This document shows positions 18,401 through 24,491 of a stretch of 63,133 nt of DNA, piece by piece (within the stretch, counting starts at the first letter, position 1; the number at the start of each line of letters is the position of its first letter). The notes under the pieces were generated by a model. It worked only from the letters and a program-made list of their open reading frames with translations, searched no databases and was not told where the DNA came from. The position numbers were made by a program, and so were the translations under genes. The DNA comes from Thermoguttaceae bacterium (GTDB taxonomy: Bacteria; Planctomycetota; Planctomycetia; Pirellulales; Thermoguttaceae), in NCBI GenBank assembly GCA_017557195.1, contig JAFZAL010000019.1, positions 1 to 63,133 of the forward strand. The letters are read 5' to 3'.

Positions 18401-19423
18401 CCCGTACGAGCCGGATGACCAGTTCCCGGAGATTGTACAGTTGTATATATCCAGATTGGTTGCGGAATACGTGGTTGACGAACCGGAAATTGTGTAGGTA
18501 ATCGACGTATTGCAAATCCCGGCGCCGTAGCTCGAAGAAACGTTATTGACAATCAGACTGTTAACCAGCGTTGCCGATCCAAAATTAGCGATCCCGCCCT
18601 CGGCGTTGCCGGAAATTTCAGACGAAACGACGGTCAGCGTTCCCAAACTCTTAATCCCGACGTCGGCGTTGTCGCGGACGGTGGAATTCAGAATCTCTAA
18701 CGTATCCCAGTTAAATATCCCAACCTGAGAGTCAGCAACAGTACATCCGTCCAAGGTCAGTTTTCCAGACTGAATTGTAACCGCGCCCGCCGGGGAGCCG
18801 AATGTCGAGCCGGACAAATAGCGCGTTCCGCCGTTTGTCAGCGTCAAACCGCGAAGAGTAACCTCCGTATCCGCCCCCGTTATTGTGAAAATTCCGAAAA
18901 TGCCGTCGCCGACGATGGAAATGTTCATTCCCGACGCGTCAATCGTCAGACTTTTCTGAATGCTGAAAGAGTAAATGTCGCTGAGATACCCTGTCGTATA
19001 ATCCGACGTCGGCAGGGTCAGCGTCCCGCCCGCCAAAGACGGACTGAACGTAATCGTCCCGCCCGCATTGACGAAAGCAATCGCGTTCTTCAGGGCGGAA
19101 AAAGAAAGCTCGGAGACTTCGACCGTGTCGGAGGCAAGAAACGAGGAAGGCGAGCCGGGGTGCGTAAGCCCCCGGTAAAAATCGGAGTCAGAAGTTGTAT
19201 CCGATGCAGTAGACAGTAGGCAGTAGGCAGTAGCATTCTCTTGATTAATTGCTAATTGCTCATTGCTAATTGGCGCTTGCATCGGCGACACGCTCAGCAG
19301 ATCGCGGTCTTCCAGAACTTCCAGCCGACAACAGGTCGAATAATTGACACGCCGACTCCGCCGCTGGGGAGCGGGATTAAAAACAGCGTTCCATAGCCTC
19401 GACAACTCTGACCTGATCTTCAT
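6422..19423 (-). CDS. Giant modular surface protein: beta-helices, two metzincin domains, MBG repeats, dockerin
   Basis: I use the ATG with complement at 19421-19423 because GGAG stands 9 bases upstream; an in-frame TTG at 19438 is less likely. The 4333-residue product begins with a basic N-terminus and a planctomycete-type sorting region (LEVLEDRDLLSV, about 34-45). Next come a right-handed beta-helix (about 85-480), an FN3-like domain and a metzincin domain (HEIGHTLGLKHDG near 1015, Met-turn PIMG near 1045). A PPC-like domain, a second beta-helix (about 1260-1690) and a second metzincin domain (HEAGHTLGLYHDG near 1955, PIMG near 1990) follow. Eleven MBG units (about 2300-3955) and a pair of dockerin-type calcium loops (DLNCDERVDVND, DFDNSGSVNVDD, about 4110-4185) come after, then an acidic tail. 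Both zinc sites look intact, so it is probably a cell-surface or secreted protease-adhesin. The substrate is unknown. Confidence 0.85.
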   Translation of the reverse strand: MKIRSELSRLWNAVFNPAPQRRSRRVNYSTCCRLEVLEDRDLLSVSPMQAPISNEQLAINQENATAYCLLSTASDTTSDSDFYRGLTHPGSPSSFLASDTVEVSELSFSALKNAIAFVNAGGTITFSPSLAGGTLTLPTSDYTTGYLSDIYSFSIQKSLTIDASGMNISIVGDGIFGIFTITGADTEVTLRGLTLTNGGTRYLSGSTFGSPAGAVTIQSGKLTLDGCTVADSQVGIFNWDTLEILNSTVRDNADVGIKSLGTLTVVSSEISGNAEGGIANFGSATLVNSLIVNNVSSSYGAGICNTSITYTISGSSTTYSATNLDIYNCTISGNWSSGSYGFAAGLANAEDTATVNFYNSVITGNGGEASIASSAADFYNWGTMTFNNSRYGTGYLNKYVGDLSVEFAGFKVAPQFDSSGNLVSAPNYRLVSDSVLKDAGNNSYLAASGYSIPNDVSGVGVRTYDSTVDIGAFEYQPAIYMDQPTLSVDGDPTSDSISLSWTAVDNFGYQLEYSTNSDFSTGVVTQTLNSSATSATFNSLDSNQTYYFRLKALGPSGSEDYQDSLWSTVSATTATTGSLQDLIHVDWSGVFYNGAVQTPIVTTSGAVSYSYTVTYNGSTTNNAFPTMKNVGVYNLSICFSAAGYDDYTTSSSFVISAAPVTISSLIANGRDYEAGNFSATVNSYTLSGVANGESLVLSAANGVFDSDQAGLRYATFDVALNNGANALASNYTLVDSNGNAITTARTTQAALISNTTYMVPTVIYSNGILSFDWQNIGSATDYTFRYKFNNTEVNGSSYSNYYTLNLTDSYCSFDMIPGTTVQYQYKPASGSAWSDVFTYSIASVDTSLWNVDIDGTSTNVFTLHSKADWATDASCKTIYLDFNGHLTYDTQWNTSYSRDVVVTPSCLDEFTAEDIYFIWREVCEDYAIYDVDVTTQFTSLDDLLITPPSDKKYGMRAAIGGTSEDVLGLNVGGIAYEGVFSRFYGTSNSSKQYSPAFVFPGSLSNYEPKFVGDAIAHEIGHTLGLKHDGYGSAEYYSGTSGWGPIMGDPYHQVLSQWSKGEYTGATNTTQDDIAQINEHLSFKTDNDNSAAAATVLTVDSTGVCASGVITSSSSTYAYNGSQIDKDYDWYQLSLERGTYTFVVGGEYSSTAENNITNLNAHVDVYCDTDSNYSAVATAAPHTGQDADIVETITITVSTAGVYYLRVTGEGKGTPVNGVYSAGDYSDYGSLGNYTINCTQFVVEETPSTVVTTLSDVVDPFDYLISLREAILYASSGDTITFDSSLNGSTITLNQSDGFGALSIDKAVSIDASALSSGLTINGNSGQIFDVTESGELSLNGLTITGADNALELSGGTPIAGWGGAIYAEGDVAIANCTFDANHAGFGSVIYTTADLTIESSVIFNNSSDAYGGAIYIASTDSVVTISDSQFDSNASGTVYNTYGGAILNTGNMTISGCEFTSNSASYLGGAIYHEGYVSTLTISDSVFSGNSAPTGGGAIMLNNCGSTVITNSLFYDNTGYYGSAIHNNVYDYANENNSYNSATFTLVNVTIAKNASSAGGALYSVSNAYLYNTIVQADGGVALYKMQGDTGTGSMWGQNNLISSMYGSFTPGDETIDGGYSSGSPTFINASGNYSLKTDFALTPNSLGVDDGDNDIAAQFGLTSQSTDIVGASRIYNNTNIDLGAFESQTIAQPLDAPVVSSSVNGTNVTISWNAVENASTYTITYQITGDEMTDSPWYTISGLTSRSFTLPKLINGVTVTARVQADATDTNAKSSWSETSCSTAALDLSGYNVDLDGDGVKETNVFNLSSKPDSNYTIYLDFTGHLVTATGWNGDEYGDIIRVDASIGSYYSAADILYIWRTVAEDYAPFDVNVTTAFPGLDAILYDNTESDLQWGKRIVIGKNYGMNSDNSSPTYSNVSTSGVSFVGTFQEMVEDVAYVWLRGKKYDAESVTHEAGHTLGLYHDGSSVYSGNSVYFSGREYWAPIMGSGYSYSMVQWTMGEYPGAQTVTNNSGETLNKLDECQNELLIISSYIPFIDDDVASVSTDAAHTLDGSPMVLLDSAPDLGQSTTISCTGMIGRQTIGEGEDAVLSDPDNDVYTLALDVGSVNLTIKGVDSFGYAYADMGYSYNLTNLDVKAELFDSEWNSIYVYDSDWSSDATIQCSISAAGTYYLVISGDSRGELGADGGYWYTDQNGATKLGYSNYGSLGRYKINGTVSSNLGEISGVSVSGYTGTYDGAVHGLIQSVTGLEQDDVVSYSTDGVQWTSTLPEATNAGEYSVWVKVERAGYADYVSSEIVSTIGKATLTASADNLSIIYGDAAPAYSVTYTGFVNGENASVIDMIAAATSSYAQYNNVGSYTITASGATDNNYNFVYQTGTLTVGQKAVTVVFDGYSGLKYNGAVQTISATVSGIVNNDNAGLTMSYNKTVKDAGAYTAIASISNTNYVLTGTPTQNFSIGKATLTATADDQSIIYGDAAPAYTVTYTGFVNGENKSVIDTHAAATSSYAQYNNVGSYTITASGASDNNYDFVYQTGTLTVGQKAVTVSFDDYSGLVYNGQEQAISAAVSGTINNENAGLSLSYNKTVLDAGSYIATASISNGNYVLTGTTTQSFSIEKATLTAAADNKAITYGDASPAYTVTFTGFVNGEDESVINTKPSARSSYSQFSAVGQYSITVGRGSDNNYKFVYQPGTLTVDQKAVTIEFDDYDGLIYNGQEQGISATVSGTVNGDDAGVSLSYNKIAKDAGSYTATASISNGNYVLTGSTMQNFSIGKATLTATVDDKAITYGDAAPTYTVTYAGFVNGENASVIDTLAAATSNYTQFDNVGEYVITSSGASDNNYDFVYQTGMLNVGQKSVTVAFENYQGLIYNGQEQTISAAISGTVNGDDAGLSLSYNKTVKDAGAYTATASISNGNYVLTGSATQNFSIGKATLTATADSKSITYGDAAPAYTVTYTGFVSGENESVIDTKATVTSSYSQFNNVGEYAINVSGASDNNYNFVYQTGTLTVGQKAVTVAFDDYSGLVYNGQERTISATVSGTVNGDDAGLSLSYNTNVKDVGSYTATAAISNANYLLTGTTTQNFSIRKATLIAMADNKSITYGDAAPDYTVTYTGFANGENESVIDTKAAATSNYALFDNVGEYAISASGASDNNYDFVYQTGTLNVGQKAVTVAFDDYSGLVYNGQERTISAAISGTVNNDDPGLSLTYDKTVKDAGSYTATASISNTNYVLTGTTTQNFSIDKATLTAKADNQSITYGDAAPAFTVTFTGFVNGEDESEINVRPSARSSYTQFSGVGEYSISVGRGSDNNYKFVYESGTLTVEQKSVTVSFDDYEGLIYNGQEQTISAAISGTVNNDDAILLLTYDKTVKDAGSYTATASISNGNYVLTGTTTQNFSIGKATLTAMADDKTITYGDAASDYTVSYVGFLNGENESVIDTKAIAASSYTQFDNVGEYTITAFGASDNNYDFEYFTGTLTVEQKSVTVTFDGYDGLIYNGQERTISASVSGTVNGDDVCLSLSYNKTVKDAGSYTSTASISNANYVLTGPTTQYFSIGKATLTATADDKTIIYGDAAPEYTVSYVGFVNGENESVIDTKAIAASSYAQYSNVGEYTITVSGALDNNYDFNYQSGLLTVGQKTVTVSFDNYQGLIYSGEVQTISAEVLGTVNNDNAGLSLSYNKIVNDAGSYTATASVSNTNYVLTGATTQDFSIGKATLIATADDKSIIYGDAAPDYTVSYVGFVNGEDESVIDTLAAAASSYVQFDSVGGYAITASGASDNNYDFVYQSGTLTVGQKAVMVAFDDYDGLIYNGQERTISASFSGTVNGDNPGLSLSYDKTVKDAGTYTATASISNTNYVLTGTTEQNFSIGKATLTATADNQIITYGDAAPEYTVSYVGFVNGEDEAVIDTLATATSNYAQFDNVGEYVVTPSGAEDNNYDFEYQPATLTVELPPVSFYGTIQTENTKTDVENTTSADSIPESIASIDNWTGFYLEVWTDGYVVQSYTTSIVYDSTIYAPVLSSLQSPAGVDVVVNSIDDSDPRVTTMSITVSPAESSSPEEGTAFLMAQIEFEPVSSNGDPNGGLPINSTGNPISVGSNDVETAIVPYDYDLNCDERVDVNDFILFATVYGTNTDEASIDSSSLSDQMKQIACAADFDNSGSVNVDDFILFAINYGMVKNVASAPAALPAGLPTNLFAFLTPQTTVEHTAAVERTPSSVEPPETPAPVPLPPASVQTVESCQLKTTDVYTVASIERTTSVTAVPESDAIPVQTLDAALNSMDFTLQEADVNLNENAGLFISEESQTVSEVNLVDAVLDELDAEFEWEELI
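7555..12535 (-). repeat. 471-bp tandem repeat array encoding MBG/YDG-type domains
   Basis: Eleven copies of a unit starting KATLTA..D...I.YGDA are spaced by about 471 bp (157 residues), at roughly 12520, 12035, 11570, 11100, 10625, 10155, 9690, 9215, 8745, 8270 and 7797. Each unit pairs a YGDAAP half with a GQKAVTV..D.Y.GL.YNG half. The units are strongly alike at DNA level, so unequal crossing-over should change the copy number in frame. The third and seventh units from the N-terminus share a distinct variant (GRGSDNNYKF). Confidence 0.92.
19149..19272. repeat. Palindromic element plus two heptamer arrays inside the giant gene
   Basis: Three short repeat elements lie next to each other within codons of the giant protein. 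At 19149-19180 there is a 32-bp palindromic element identical to one in nifJ (55239-55270). At 19208-19233 there is a 7-bp array (AGTAGGC type), and at 19247-19272 a second 7-bp array (AATTGCT type). They encode a stretch between the sorting region and the first beta-helix (includes SNEQLAINQE and RGLTHPGSP) that fits no domain. Confidence 0.8.
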
Positions 19424-19501
19424 TATAAAAAACTCCAATTGCGAAGAAAAATCTCGAATTAAGCGCCCATAAAAAGTTCCCGTCGCCGGATAACCTTATA
19501 T

Positions 19502-19530
19502 ATTATAAACGCTAAATTTAAATATTGCAA
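19502..19530 (-). promoter_or_regulatory. Sigma-70 promoter of the giant surface protein gene
   Basis: On the minus strand TTGCAA (19525-19530) is followed after exactly 17 bases by TATAAT (complement of 19502-19507), about 80 bases upstream of the chosen start. Confidence 0.65.
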
Positions 19531-19610
19531 TATTAGAATGCGTTTTTTAACAGATTTATTGCAGAATTTACCGCCAGAACATCGACGTTTGAAAGCTTGC
19601 GTTGGCGCTT

Positions 19611-21104
19611 CTAATCGTTAGGTTCGGTCTTATCAGCGATTTTCTTATTTCGCCATTGCTGGAATTGTTCTCTTGCCAGCCGCCAGGCGGTGTCGAAGGC
19701 GGGCGAATAAAAGAAAACGTTCAGCAGGAGATAAACCAGGCACCCGGCGGCCATCGGCGCGAGCAAGCCGAGCCAGTGGTTTATTGGCCACAGCAGCAGA
19801 TAAAGCCCGTACGCCGCAGCGCTGGCTATGAGAGAATAAATCAGGTACGGAAGCGAATCCCACAACTGCATTCTCAGACCGTAGCCGAGAACTCGTTTTG
19901 TGTATCGCGTGTTGAAGTAGAGGGATATGAGGGAAACGACAACCATGCCCCAGACCATCGCCATGACGGAAATCCAGACGGTGCACAGAATATTAATCAC
20001 GACAAACAGCTTGTTGAGAGAAATCAGTCCAAGATAAACGCCCGACCGTCCCCGCGCTTTAAGAATTTGCAGATTCAGGTGGTAGAGCGGGTATACAACA
20101 AAGCCGAGGGTCAACACCTGGAAATACGGAACGAGGGGAAGCCATTTCTCGGAGAGGATAAGACTCACGAACGGAACCGCCAATGCGGCTACCAGCAGCG
20201 ACGGGAAGAAGACGATAAAAACGGACATCTTAAGCGACTCAACAACCGCGTTTCTCAATCGTGGAACGTCGTCCTGAATTTTTGAAAAGGCGGCAAACAG
20301 TACGCTGCTAATTGTCCACTGGACGCTTTGCGGCCAAAGTGAGGAATACTGTCGACCTCGTTCAAAATAGCCGAGCGTGTCGATGGGGAATACTTTCCCG
20401 ATGACGATATTATAAGCATTGTTAAAAATATTATCGATCAGGCTGGCGAACATAATATTTGAGCCGAATCGAAACAGACTGCGTAGGGCTTGGAAGCTGT
20501 AATTCAGCCGCGGAAGCCAGTGGCAAAAACAAAAAACAGTAATGGTGGAAACGCCTTGCGCGATAAGCATTTGCCACGCTAGCGCCCAAACGCCGTAACC
20601 TTTCCAGGCGATGTAAAGAGCAGGAGGAACCGCAGCGATTTGCCCAATAAAACTCGCCAGATTACTAAGATCCTGCCTCATTTTTCGGCCCAAAAGCGTA
20701 TGCTGAACGCCTCCGAGGGCGGCAACAGGAAACGCCCACAAAAGCAACCGAATTACAGGCTTCAAAACAGGCTGATGATAGAAATCTGCAAGCCACCCTG
20801 CCCCTAAAAAAAGGAGAAACGCCCACAAGCCAGCTACGAACATATTATAATAGAAAACAGAATCCAGGTCGTCCCTGTCAACGTCTTTCTTCTGTAGAAG
20901 GGCGCTCCCGAATCCGCCCCATGTGAAGACCAACCCGACAGACCAGAAAACCGTCAAAATTCCCCAAATGCCGTAATCCTTCGGATCGAGTAGTCGAACC
21001 ATAAGGATTCCTACCAGCAGAGCAGTTCCTTGAGAAAGAACTCGAATGATTAACGATGGTCCGGCGGACTGAAACGTTTTGTGATCAAGTCGTTCTTGAG
21101 TCAT
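19611..21104 (-). CDS. Polysaccharide flippase (Wzx/PST, MOP superfamily)
   Basis: The 497-residue protein consists almost entirely of hydrophobic segments, about 12-14 in number. It has the N-terminal features of WzxC-like PST exporters: an amphipathic start, then RVLSQGTALLVGILMVRLLDPKDYGIWGI. The family flips undecaprenyl-linked oligosaccharide repeat units across the inner membrane. It is divergent from the glycan-decoration genes that start at 21547 and is the natural exporter for that locus. The start ATG is 9 bases from a TATAAT box on the minus strand, so the leader may be very short. Substrate specificity cannot be predicted. Confidence 0.85.
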   Translation of the reverse strand: MTQERLDHKTFQSAGPSLIIRVLSQGTALLVGILMVRLLDPKDYGIWGILTVFWSVGLVFTWGGFGSALLQKKDVDRDDLDSVFYYNMFVAGLWAFLLFLGAGWLADFYHQPVLKPVIRLLLWAFPVAALGGVQHTLLGRKMRQDLSNLASFIGQIAAVPPALYIAWKGYGVWALAWQMLIAQGVSTITVFCFCHWLPRLNYSFQALRSLFRFGSNIMFASLIDNIFNNAYNIVIGKVFPIDTLGYFERGRQYSSLWPQSVQWTISSVLFAAFSKIQDDVPRLRNAVVESLKMSVFIVFFPSLLVAALAVPFVSLILSEKWLPLVPYFQVLTLGFVVYPLYHLNLQILKARGRSGVYLGLISLNKLFVVINILCTVWISVMAMVWGMVVVSLISLYFNTRYTKRVLGYGLRMQLWDSLPYLIYSLIASAAAYGLYLLLWPINHWLGLLAPMAAGCLVYLLLNVFFYSPAFDTAWRLAREQFQQWRNKKIADKTEPND

Positions 21105-21546
21105 AATACACCATTATAATATATTATTAAAAAATATCGGTAAAATGGATATAAAAATATAGATTCTTTAGGCAACTGCGCTTCCATCGCGACTTTGATT
21201 CTACTCGCAACTCACAATTTGACTTGTCGCTTACCGAAAACGTCAAAATAGCAAAGATAGAATATATTTACCAATCTGTTTTATAATAATTTTTGTTTTT
21301 TTGGTTGCCAACTCATTAAATTTTGGGGAGTATCGATTATAATTATATATTATACAATGATTTTAGTTGTTATAAACGTTGCTAAAATATGATAATAGGA
21401 GAAAAGTCTATATATTATTTTAACAATGTTTTACACAAAATTAAAACAATTGGGAATCGCTTTACTTTGTATCCAAGATTTTCTATTTGGAACAATCGAA
21501 GAAAGTGAAGTAGTCTAAGCAACGTTTTTTAACAAAGGTTTTGTTG
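21105..21546. other. AT-rich divergent intergenic region
   Basis: This 442-base stretch lies between the flippase and the acetyltransferase, which diverge. It is very AT-rich with several TATAAT-like boxes, including one at 21113-21118 (minus) and the promoter candidate at 21367-21396 (plus). I see no coding sequence. Confidence 0.5.
21367..21396 (+). promoter_or_regulatory. Candidate promoter for the acetyltransferase-licD genes
   Basis: TTGTTA (21367-21372) and GATAAT (21391-21396) are 18 bases apart, about 150 bases upstream of the first gene. The strong AT bias lowers confidence. Confidence 0.4.
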
Positions 21547-22617
21547 GTGAATGATTTACCTTTACAATACGATATCGCGAATCTCAACGACATTGACGGG
21601 ATCGTTGACTGCGTCAAAAATCTGACGCATTTGCATTATTTTACTGCCGAAGCAGTAAAGAGCATTGTACGATGGAGATTTTTTGATTGTCCATTATTAT
21701 CAAAGCCTCTTATGCTTGTATGTCGTCATGACAATGACATTGTAGGAACGCTTGGATATTTCCCTGCTTTGTTTGAGAGTAAAGGGCGAGCAATTACGGT
21801 TGCTTGCCCCTCGTATGTATACGTTAAACCAGAGTATCGCCGACAAGGCATTTATACCGAACTGCTAAAATATTCCTATCGCTTTTATTTCAACGATTTA
21901 CATTTTATTTTAGCCACCGAAAACGTCGCAGTTGGATCTGTTGTACAGGAAAAAGCTGGTTTCTGGCCATTTGGGATCAAGGAAAGATGCCGAAGAATTC
22001 AATGGCTTCCAATGTTGAGATATATGTTTTTAAAAGCAATTTCCCCAAATTGCTTAATCAATGAAGTAAACAATCAATTAGTTAAACCTTCCCGGGCGAT
22101 TATTACTGATAAAGAGAAAATTCTTGATGTTTACGAAGAATTGACTAATCATTTCCAATTCGAATCATCTGACGAAATTTTGATACCGTATCGAACGCGG
22201 GATTATATGCAATGGAGAATTAATCATCCTGCCAGACAGTATGTTTTGGTTCCATATTTTCAAAAAAATCAGATTCAATCAGCCTTTCTTTGTTCAATAT
22301 CCCACAGAAACGTTGATATTGTGGATTTTATTAGTAGTAATGACGATAATTTTCCAAAGAATCTGAATATTCTGATTAAGAAAATTCATTTTCCGCGAAT
22401 TGTCATTTATACCGCTTATACAAAAGAGAAATATAAAACAACTCTTTTGAAAAAGCGTTTTTCTAATCGGGATATTTGGTCGAAGTTTAAAAAACCGCGT
22501 AGAATTCCTAATATGTTTTATCCAATGGGAAAAGACCATTTATACGAGAATTTTGCCGAAGAGCAACTGAATTCGCTGCAAATTCAGTTAAACGGTTTGG
22601 CGATTGATGTGAATTAA
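21547..22617 (+). CDS. GNAT-family N-acetyltransferase
   Basis: The N-terminal half has a GNAT core. A hydrophobic strand with VTVACPSYVYVKPEYRRQGIY contains the acetyl-CoA pyrophosphate loop (RRQGIY, usual Q/RxxGxG/A), and ENVAVGSVVQEKAGF matches the later helix. The C-terminal half, about 180 residues, matches no family I recognise. Start choice: the frame has TTG codons at 21541 and 21544 and a GTG at 21547, and the AAAGG site at 21534-21538 is best spaced for the GTG, giving 356 residues. It stands 3 bases before the first licD gene and probably acetylates an amino sugar or a related intermediate of the surface glycan. The acceptor is unknown. Confidence 0.7.
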   Translation: MNDLPLQYDIANLNDIDGIVDCVKNLTHLHYFTAEAVKSIVRWRFFDCPLLSKPLMLVCRHDNDIVGTLGYFPALFESKGRAITVACPSYVYVKPEYRRQGIYTELLKYSYRFYFNDLHFILATENVAVGSVVQEKAGFWPFGIKERCRRIQWLPMLRYMFLKAISPNCLINEVNNQLVKPSRAIITDKEKILDVYEELTNHFQFESSDEILIPYRTRDYMQWRINHPARQYVLVPYFQKNQIQSAFLCSISHRNVDIVDFISSNDDNFPKNLNILIKKIHFPRIVIYTAYTKEKYKTTLLKKRFSNRDIWSKFKKPRRIPNMFYPMGKDHLYENFAEEQLNSLQIQLNGLAIDVN

Positions 22618-22620
22618 ATT

Positions 22621-23448
22621 ATGAACGACGAAATTATCAAAAAAGTCCATGATGTTAATTACAAAGTTTTACGCGCCTTTGATGAGATATGCAAAGCAAA
22701 TGATATACCCTATTTTTTAGATTCCGGAACGTTGCTTGGCGCAGTGCGTCATCATGATTTTATCCCATGGGACGACGATTTGGACATTGCAGTTTTTGCC
22801 AGTGATTTCCCGCGTTTGAAAGCGGTATTGCAAGAACAGTTGCCGCCAGAGTATGAATATGTGGAATACGCGTCCTATAACGGTTATTTCCGGAATTTTA
22901 TCAATCGCGTTACTGTTAAGGGAAGTCTGTTTAGAAAAATGCAGCCGAATGAGCCATATTCAAAACAAGCAACTCTGGGAATCGATATTTTTCGCTTGGA
23001 ATCTGCTCCTGAAAATGCGATTTTGCGTTCCTTAAAAATTGCTGCTCGCAGGCTTATTTATGCTTTTGCTTTGGGGCATTATTGGAGATGGAATTGTAAA
23101 AGCAGAAGTTATTTCGGAAAAATTATTTTAATTATTCTGGTGAATATTGGCAGATTGATACCCTTGAAATGGCTCTTTCATTTTCATGAGTTTCTTGTTA
23201 ATTCCAAACCGATAAATGAAAACAGCTTTATAATTGCTGCTAATTATAGCTTTCCAGAATTGTCATGTACTTACAGGAAAGAATGGTATAGTCAAAGTTG
23301 TAATGTTCAGATTAGAGATTTGACATTGCCAGCTCCGATTGGATACGATTCTGTTTTAAAGACTATGTTTGGCGACTATATGCAGTTGCCTCCTGAAGAT
23401 GAACGGGCGCCGAAATGTATTCATGACGGCATTGTTTTACCTGAATAA
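22621..23448 (+). CDS. licD: LicD-family phosphotransferase, copy 1
   Basis: This 275-residue protein has the LicD core at residues 31-55: YFLDSGTLLGAVRHHDFIPW followed by the acidic DDDLD (51-55), the metal-binding part of the nucleotidyltransferase-like fold. LicD proteins move a phosphorylated alcohol such as phosphocholine from a CDP-activated donor to a glycan. This is the first of three tandem paralogues, starts at MNDEIIKKVHD and follows the acetyltransferase by 3 bases. PEP mutase and decarboxylase genes are nearby and I see no choline uptake or kinase gene, so the donor may be a CMP-phosphonate. That is inference. Confidence 0.88.
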   Translation: MNDEIIKKVHDVNYKVLRAFDEICKANDIPYFLDSGTLLGAVRHHDFIPWDDDLDIAVFASDFPRLKAVLQEQLPPEYEYVEYASYNGYFRNFINRVTVKGSLFRKMQPNEPYSKQATLGIDIFRLESAPENAILRSLKIAARRLIYAFALGHYWRWNCKSRSYFGKIILIILVNIGRLIPLKWLFHFHEFLVNSKPINENSFIIAANYSFPELSCTYRKEWYSQSCNVQIRDLTLPAPIGYDSVLKTMFGDYMQLPPEDERAPKCIHDGIVLPE

Positions 23449-23555
23449 TCCTGTTTGGTTTTCGCGGCCATTAGATTGTTTAATGGAAGATCGCCTGACG
23501 CTTGTAATTGTTCGGGGTGTAACCAGAATAATTTGACTATTGAATTGAATTGTTT
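23449..23555 (+). repeat. Conserved spacer of the licD tandem duplication (first copy)
   Basis: The roughly 105-base spacer after licD copy 1 closely resembles the one after copy 2 (24384-24491). Shared blocks include GGTTTTCGCGG, GATTGTTTAATGGA and CTTGTAATTGTTCG, plus GGTGTAACCAGA. The duplicated unit is therefore gene plus spacer, about 935 bp, which dates the amplification as recent. Confidence 0.85.
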
Positions 23556-24383
23556 ATGAACGACGAAATTATCAAAAAAATCCATGATGTTAATTACAAG
23601 GTTTTACGCGCCTTTGATGAGATATGCAAAGCAAATGAGATTCCCTATTTTTTAGATTCTGGAACGTTGCTTGGCGCGGTGCGTCATCATGATTTTATTC
23701 CTTGGGACGACGATTTGGACGTTGCTGTTTTTGCCAGTGATTTCCCGCGTTTGAAAGCGGTATTGCAAGAACAACTGCCGCCAGAATACGAGTATGTGGA
23801 ATACACGTCCTATAATGGATATTTCCGGAATTTTATCAATCGCGTTATTGTTAAAGGAAGCCAAATCAGGAAAATGCAGCCGAATGAACCATATTCAAAA
23901 CATGCAACCCTGGGAATCGATATTTTTGTGATGGAATCTGCTCCGGAAAATGCATTTCTCCGTTTCGTAAAAATTACGGCTCGCAGGCTTACCTTTGCTT
24001 TCGCTTTGGGACATTATTGGGGACTGGATTATAGAAACAGACCTTTATTCCGCAAGATTGTTTTATATATTTTGGCAAGCATTGGCAGATTGATACCTCT
24101 GAAATGGCTCTTTCGTTTTCACGAGTTTCTTGTTAATTACGAGCCGATAAATGAAAAGGAATTATTACTTGGCATTAATCGCACCTTTCCCTTTTTGACC
24201 TGTATTTTTAGAAAAGAATGGTTTTCTCAGAGTTGTAACGTTCAGATTAGAGATTTGACATTGCCGGCTCCGATTGGATACGATTCAATTTTAAAGGCTT
24301 TTTATGGAGACTATATGCAATTGCCTCCCGAAGAGGAACGAAAGCCGAGATGCACTCTGGATGAAGTTACCATACCAGAGTAA
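23556..24383 (+). CDS. licD: LicD-family phosphotransferase, copy 2
   Basis: This 275-residue paralogue of the upstream gene carries the same core (FLDSGTLLGAVRHHDFIPWD, then DDLDVAVF). I start at the ATG at 23556, which aligns with copy 1; an in-frame TTG at 23550 is less likely. The N-terminal 130 residues and the C-terminal 45 residues (SCNVQIRDLTLPAPIGYDS) are nearly identical to copy 1. The middle part (about 140-225) is more diverged and may decide the acceptor. Membership of the LicD family is clear, and the transferred headgroup is inferred from the neighbourhood. Confidence 0.88.
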   Translation: MNDEIIKKIHDVNYKVLRAFDEICKANEIPYFLDSGTLLGAVRHHDFIPWDDDLDVAVFASDFPRLKAVLQEQLPPEYEYVEYTSYNGYFRNFINRVIVKGSQIRKMQPNEPYSKHATLGIDIFVMESAPENAFLRFVKITARRLTFAFALGHYWGLDYRNRPLFRKIVLYILASIGRLIPLKWLFRFHEFLVNYEPINEKELLLGINRTFPFLTCIFRKEWFSQSCNVQIRDLTLPAPIGYDSILKAFYGDYMQLPPEEERKPRCTLDEVTIPE

Positions 24384-24491
24384 TCCAGTTCGGTTTTCGC
24401 GGTCATTTGGATTGTTTAATGGATGATAGCCTAACGCTTGTAATTGTTCGTGGTGTAACCAGAGTTATTTGACTATTGGATCGAATTGTTT
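24384..24491 (+). repeat. Conserved spacer of the licD tandem duplication (second copy)
   Basis: This is the matching spacer to 23449-23555, with the same order of blocks and scattered substitutions. It contains no convincing promoter, so the three licD genes are probably read from upstream. Confidence 0.8.

Noticed and set aside
19602-20285. 227-codon plus-strand frame
   Set aside because: It is antisense to the flippase and is rich in charged residues with no domain.
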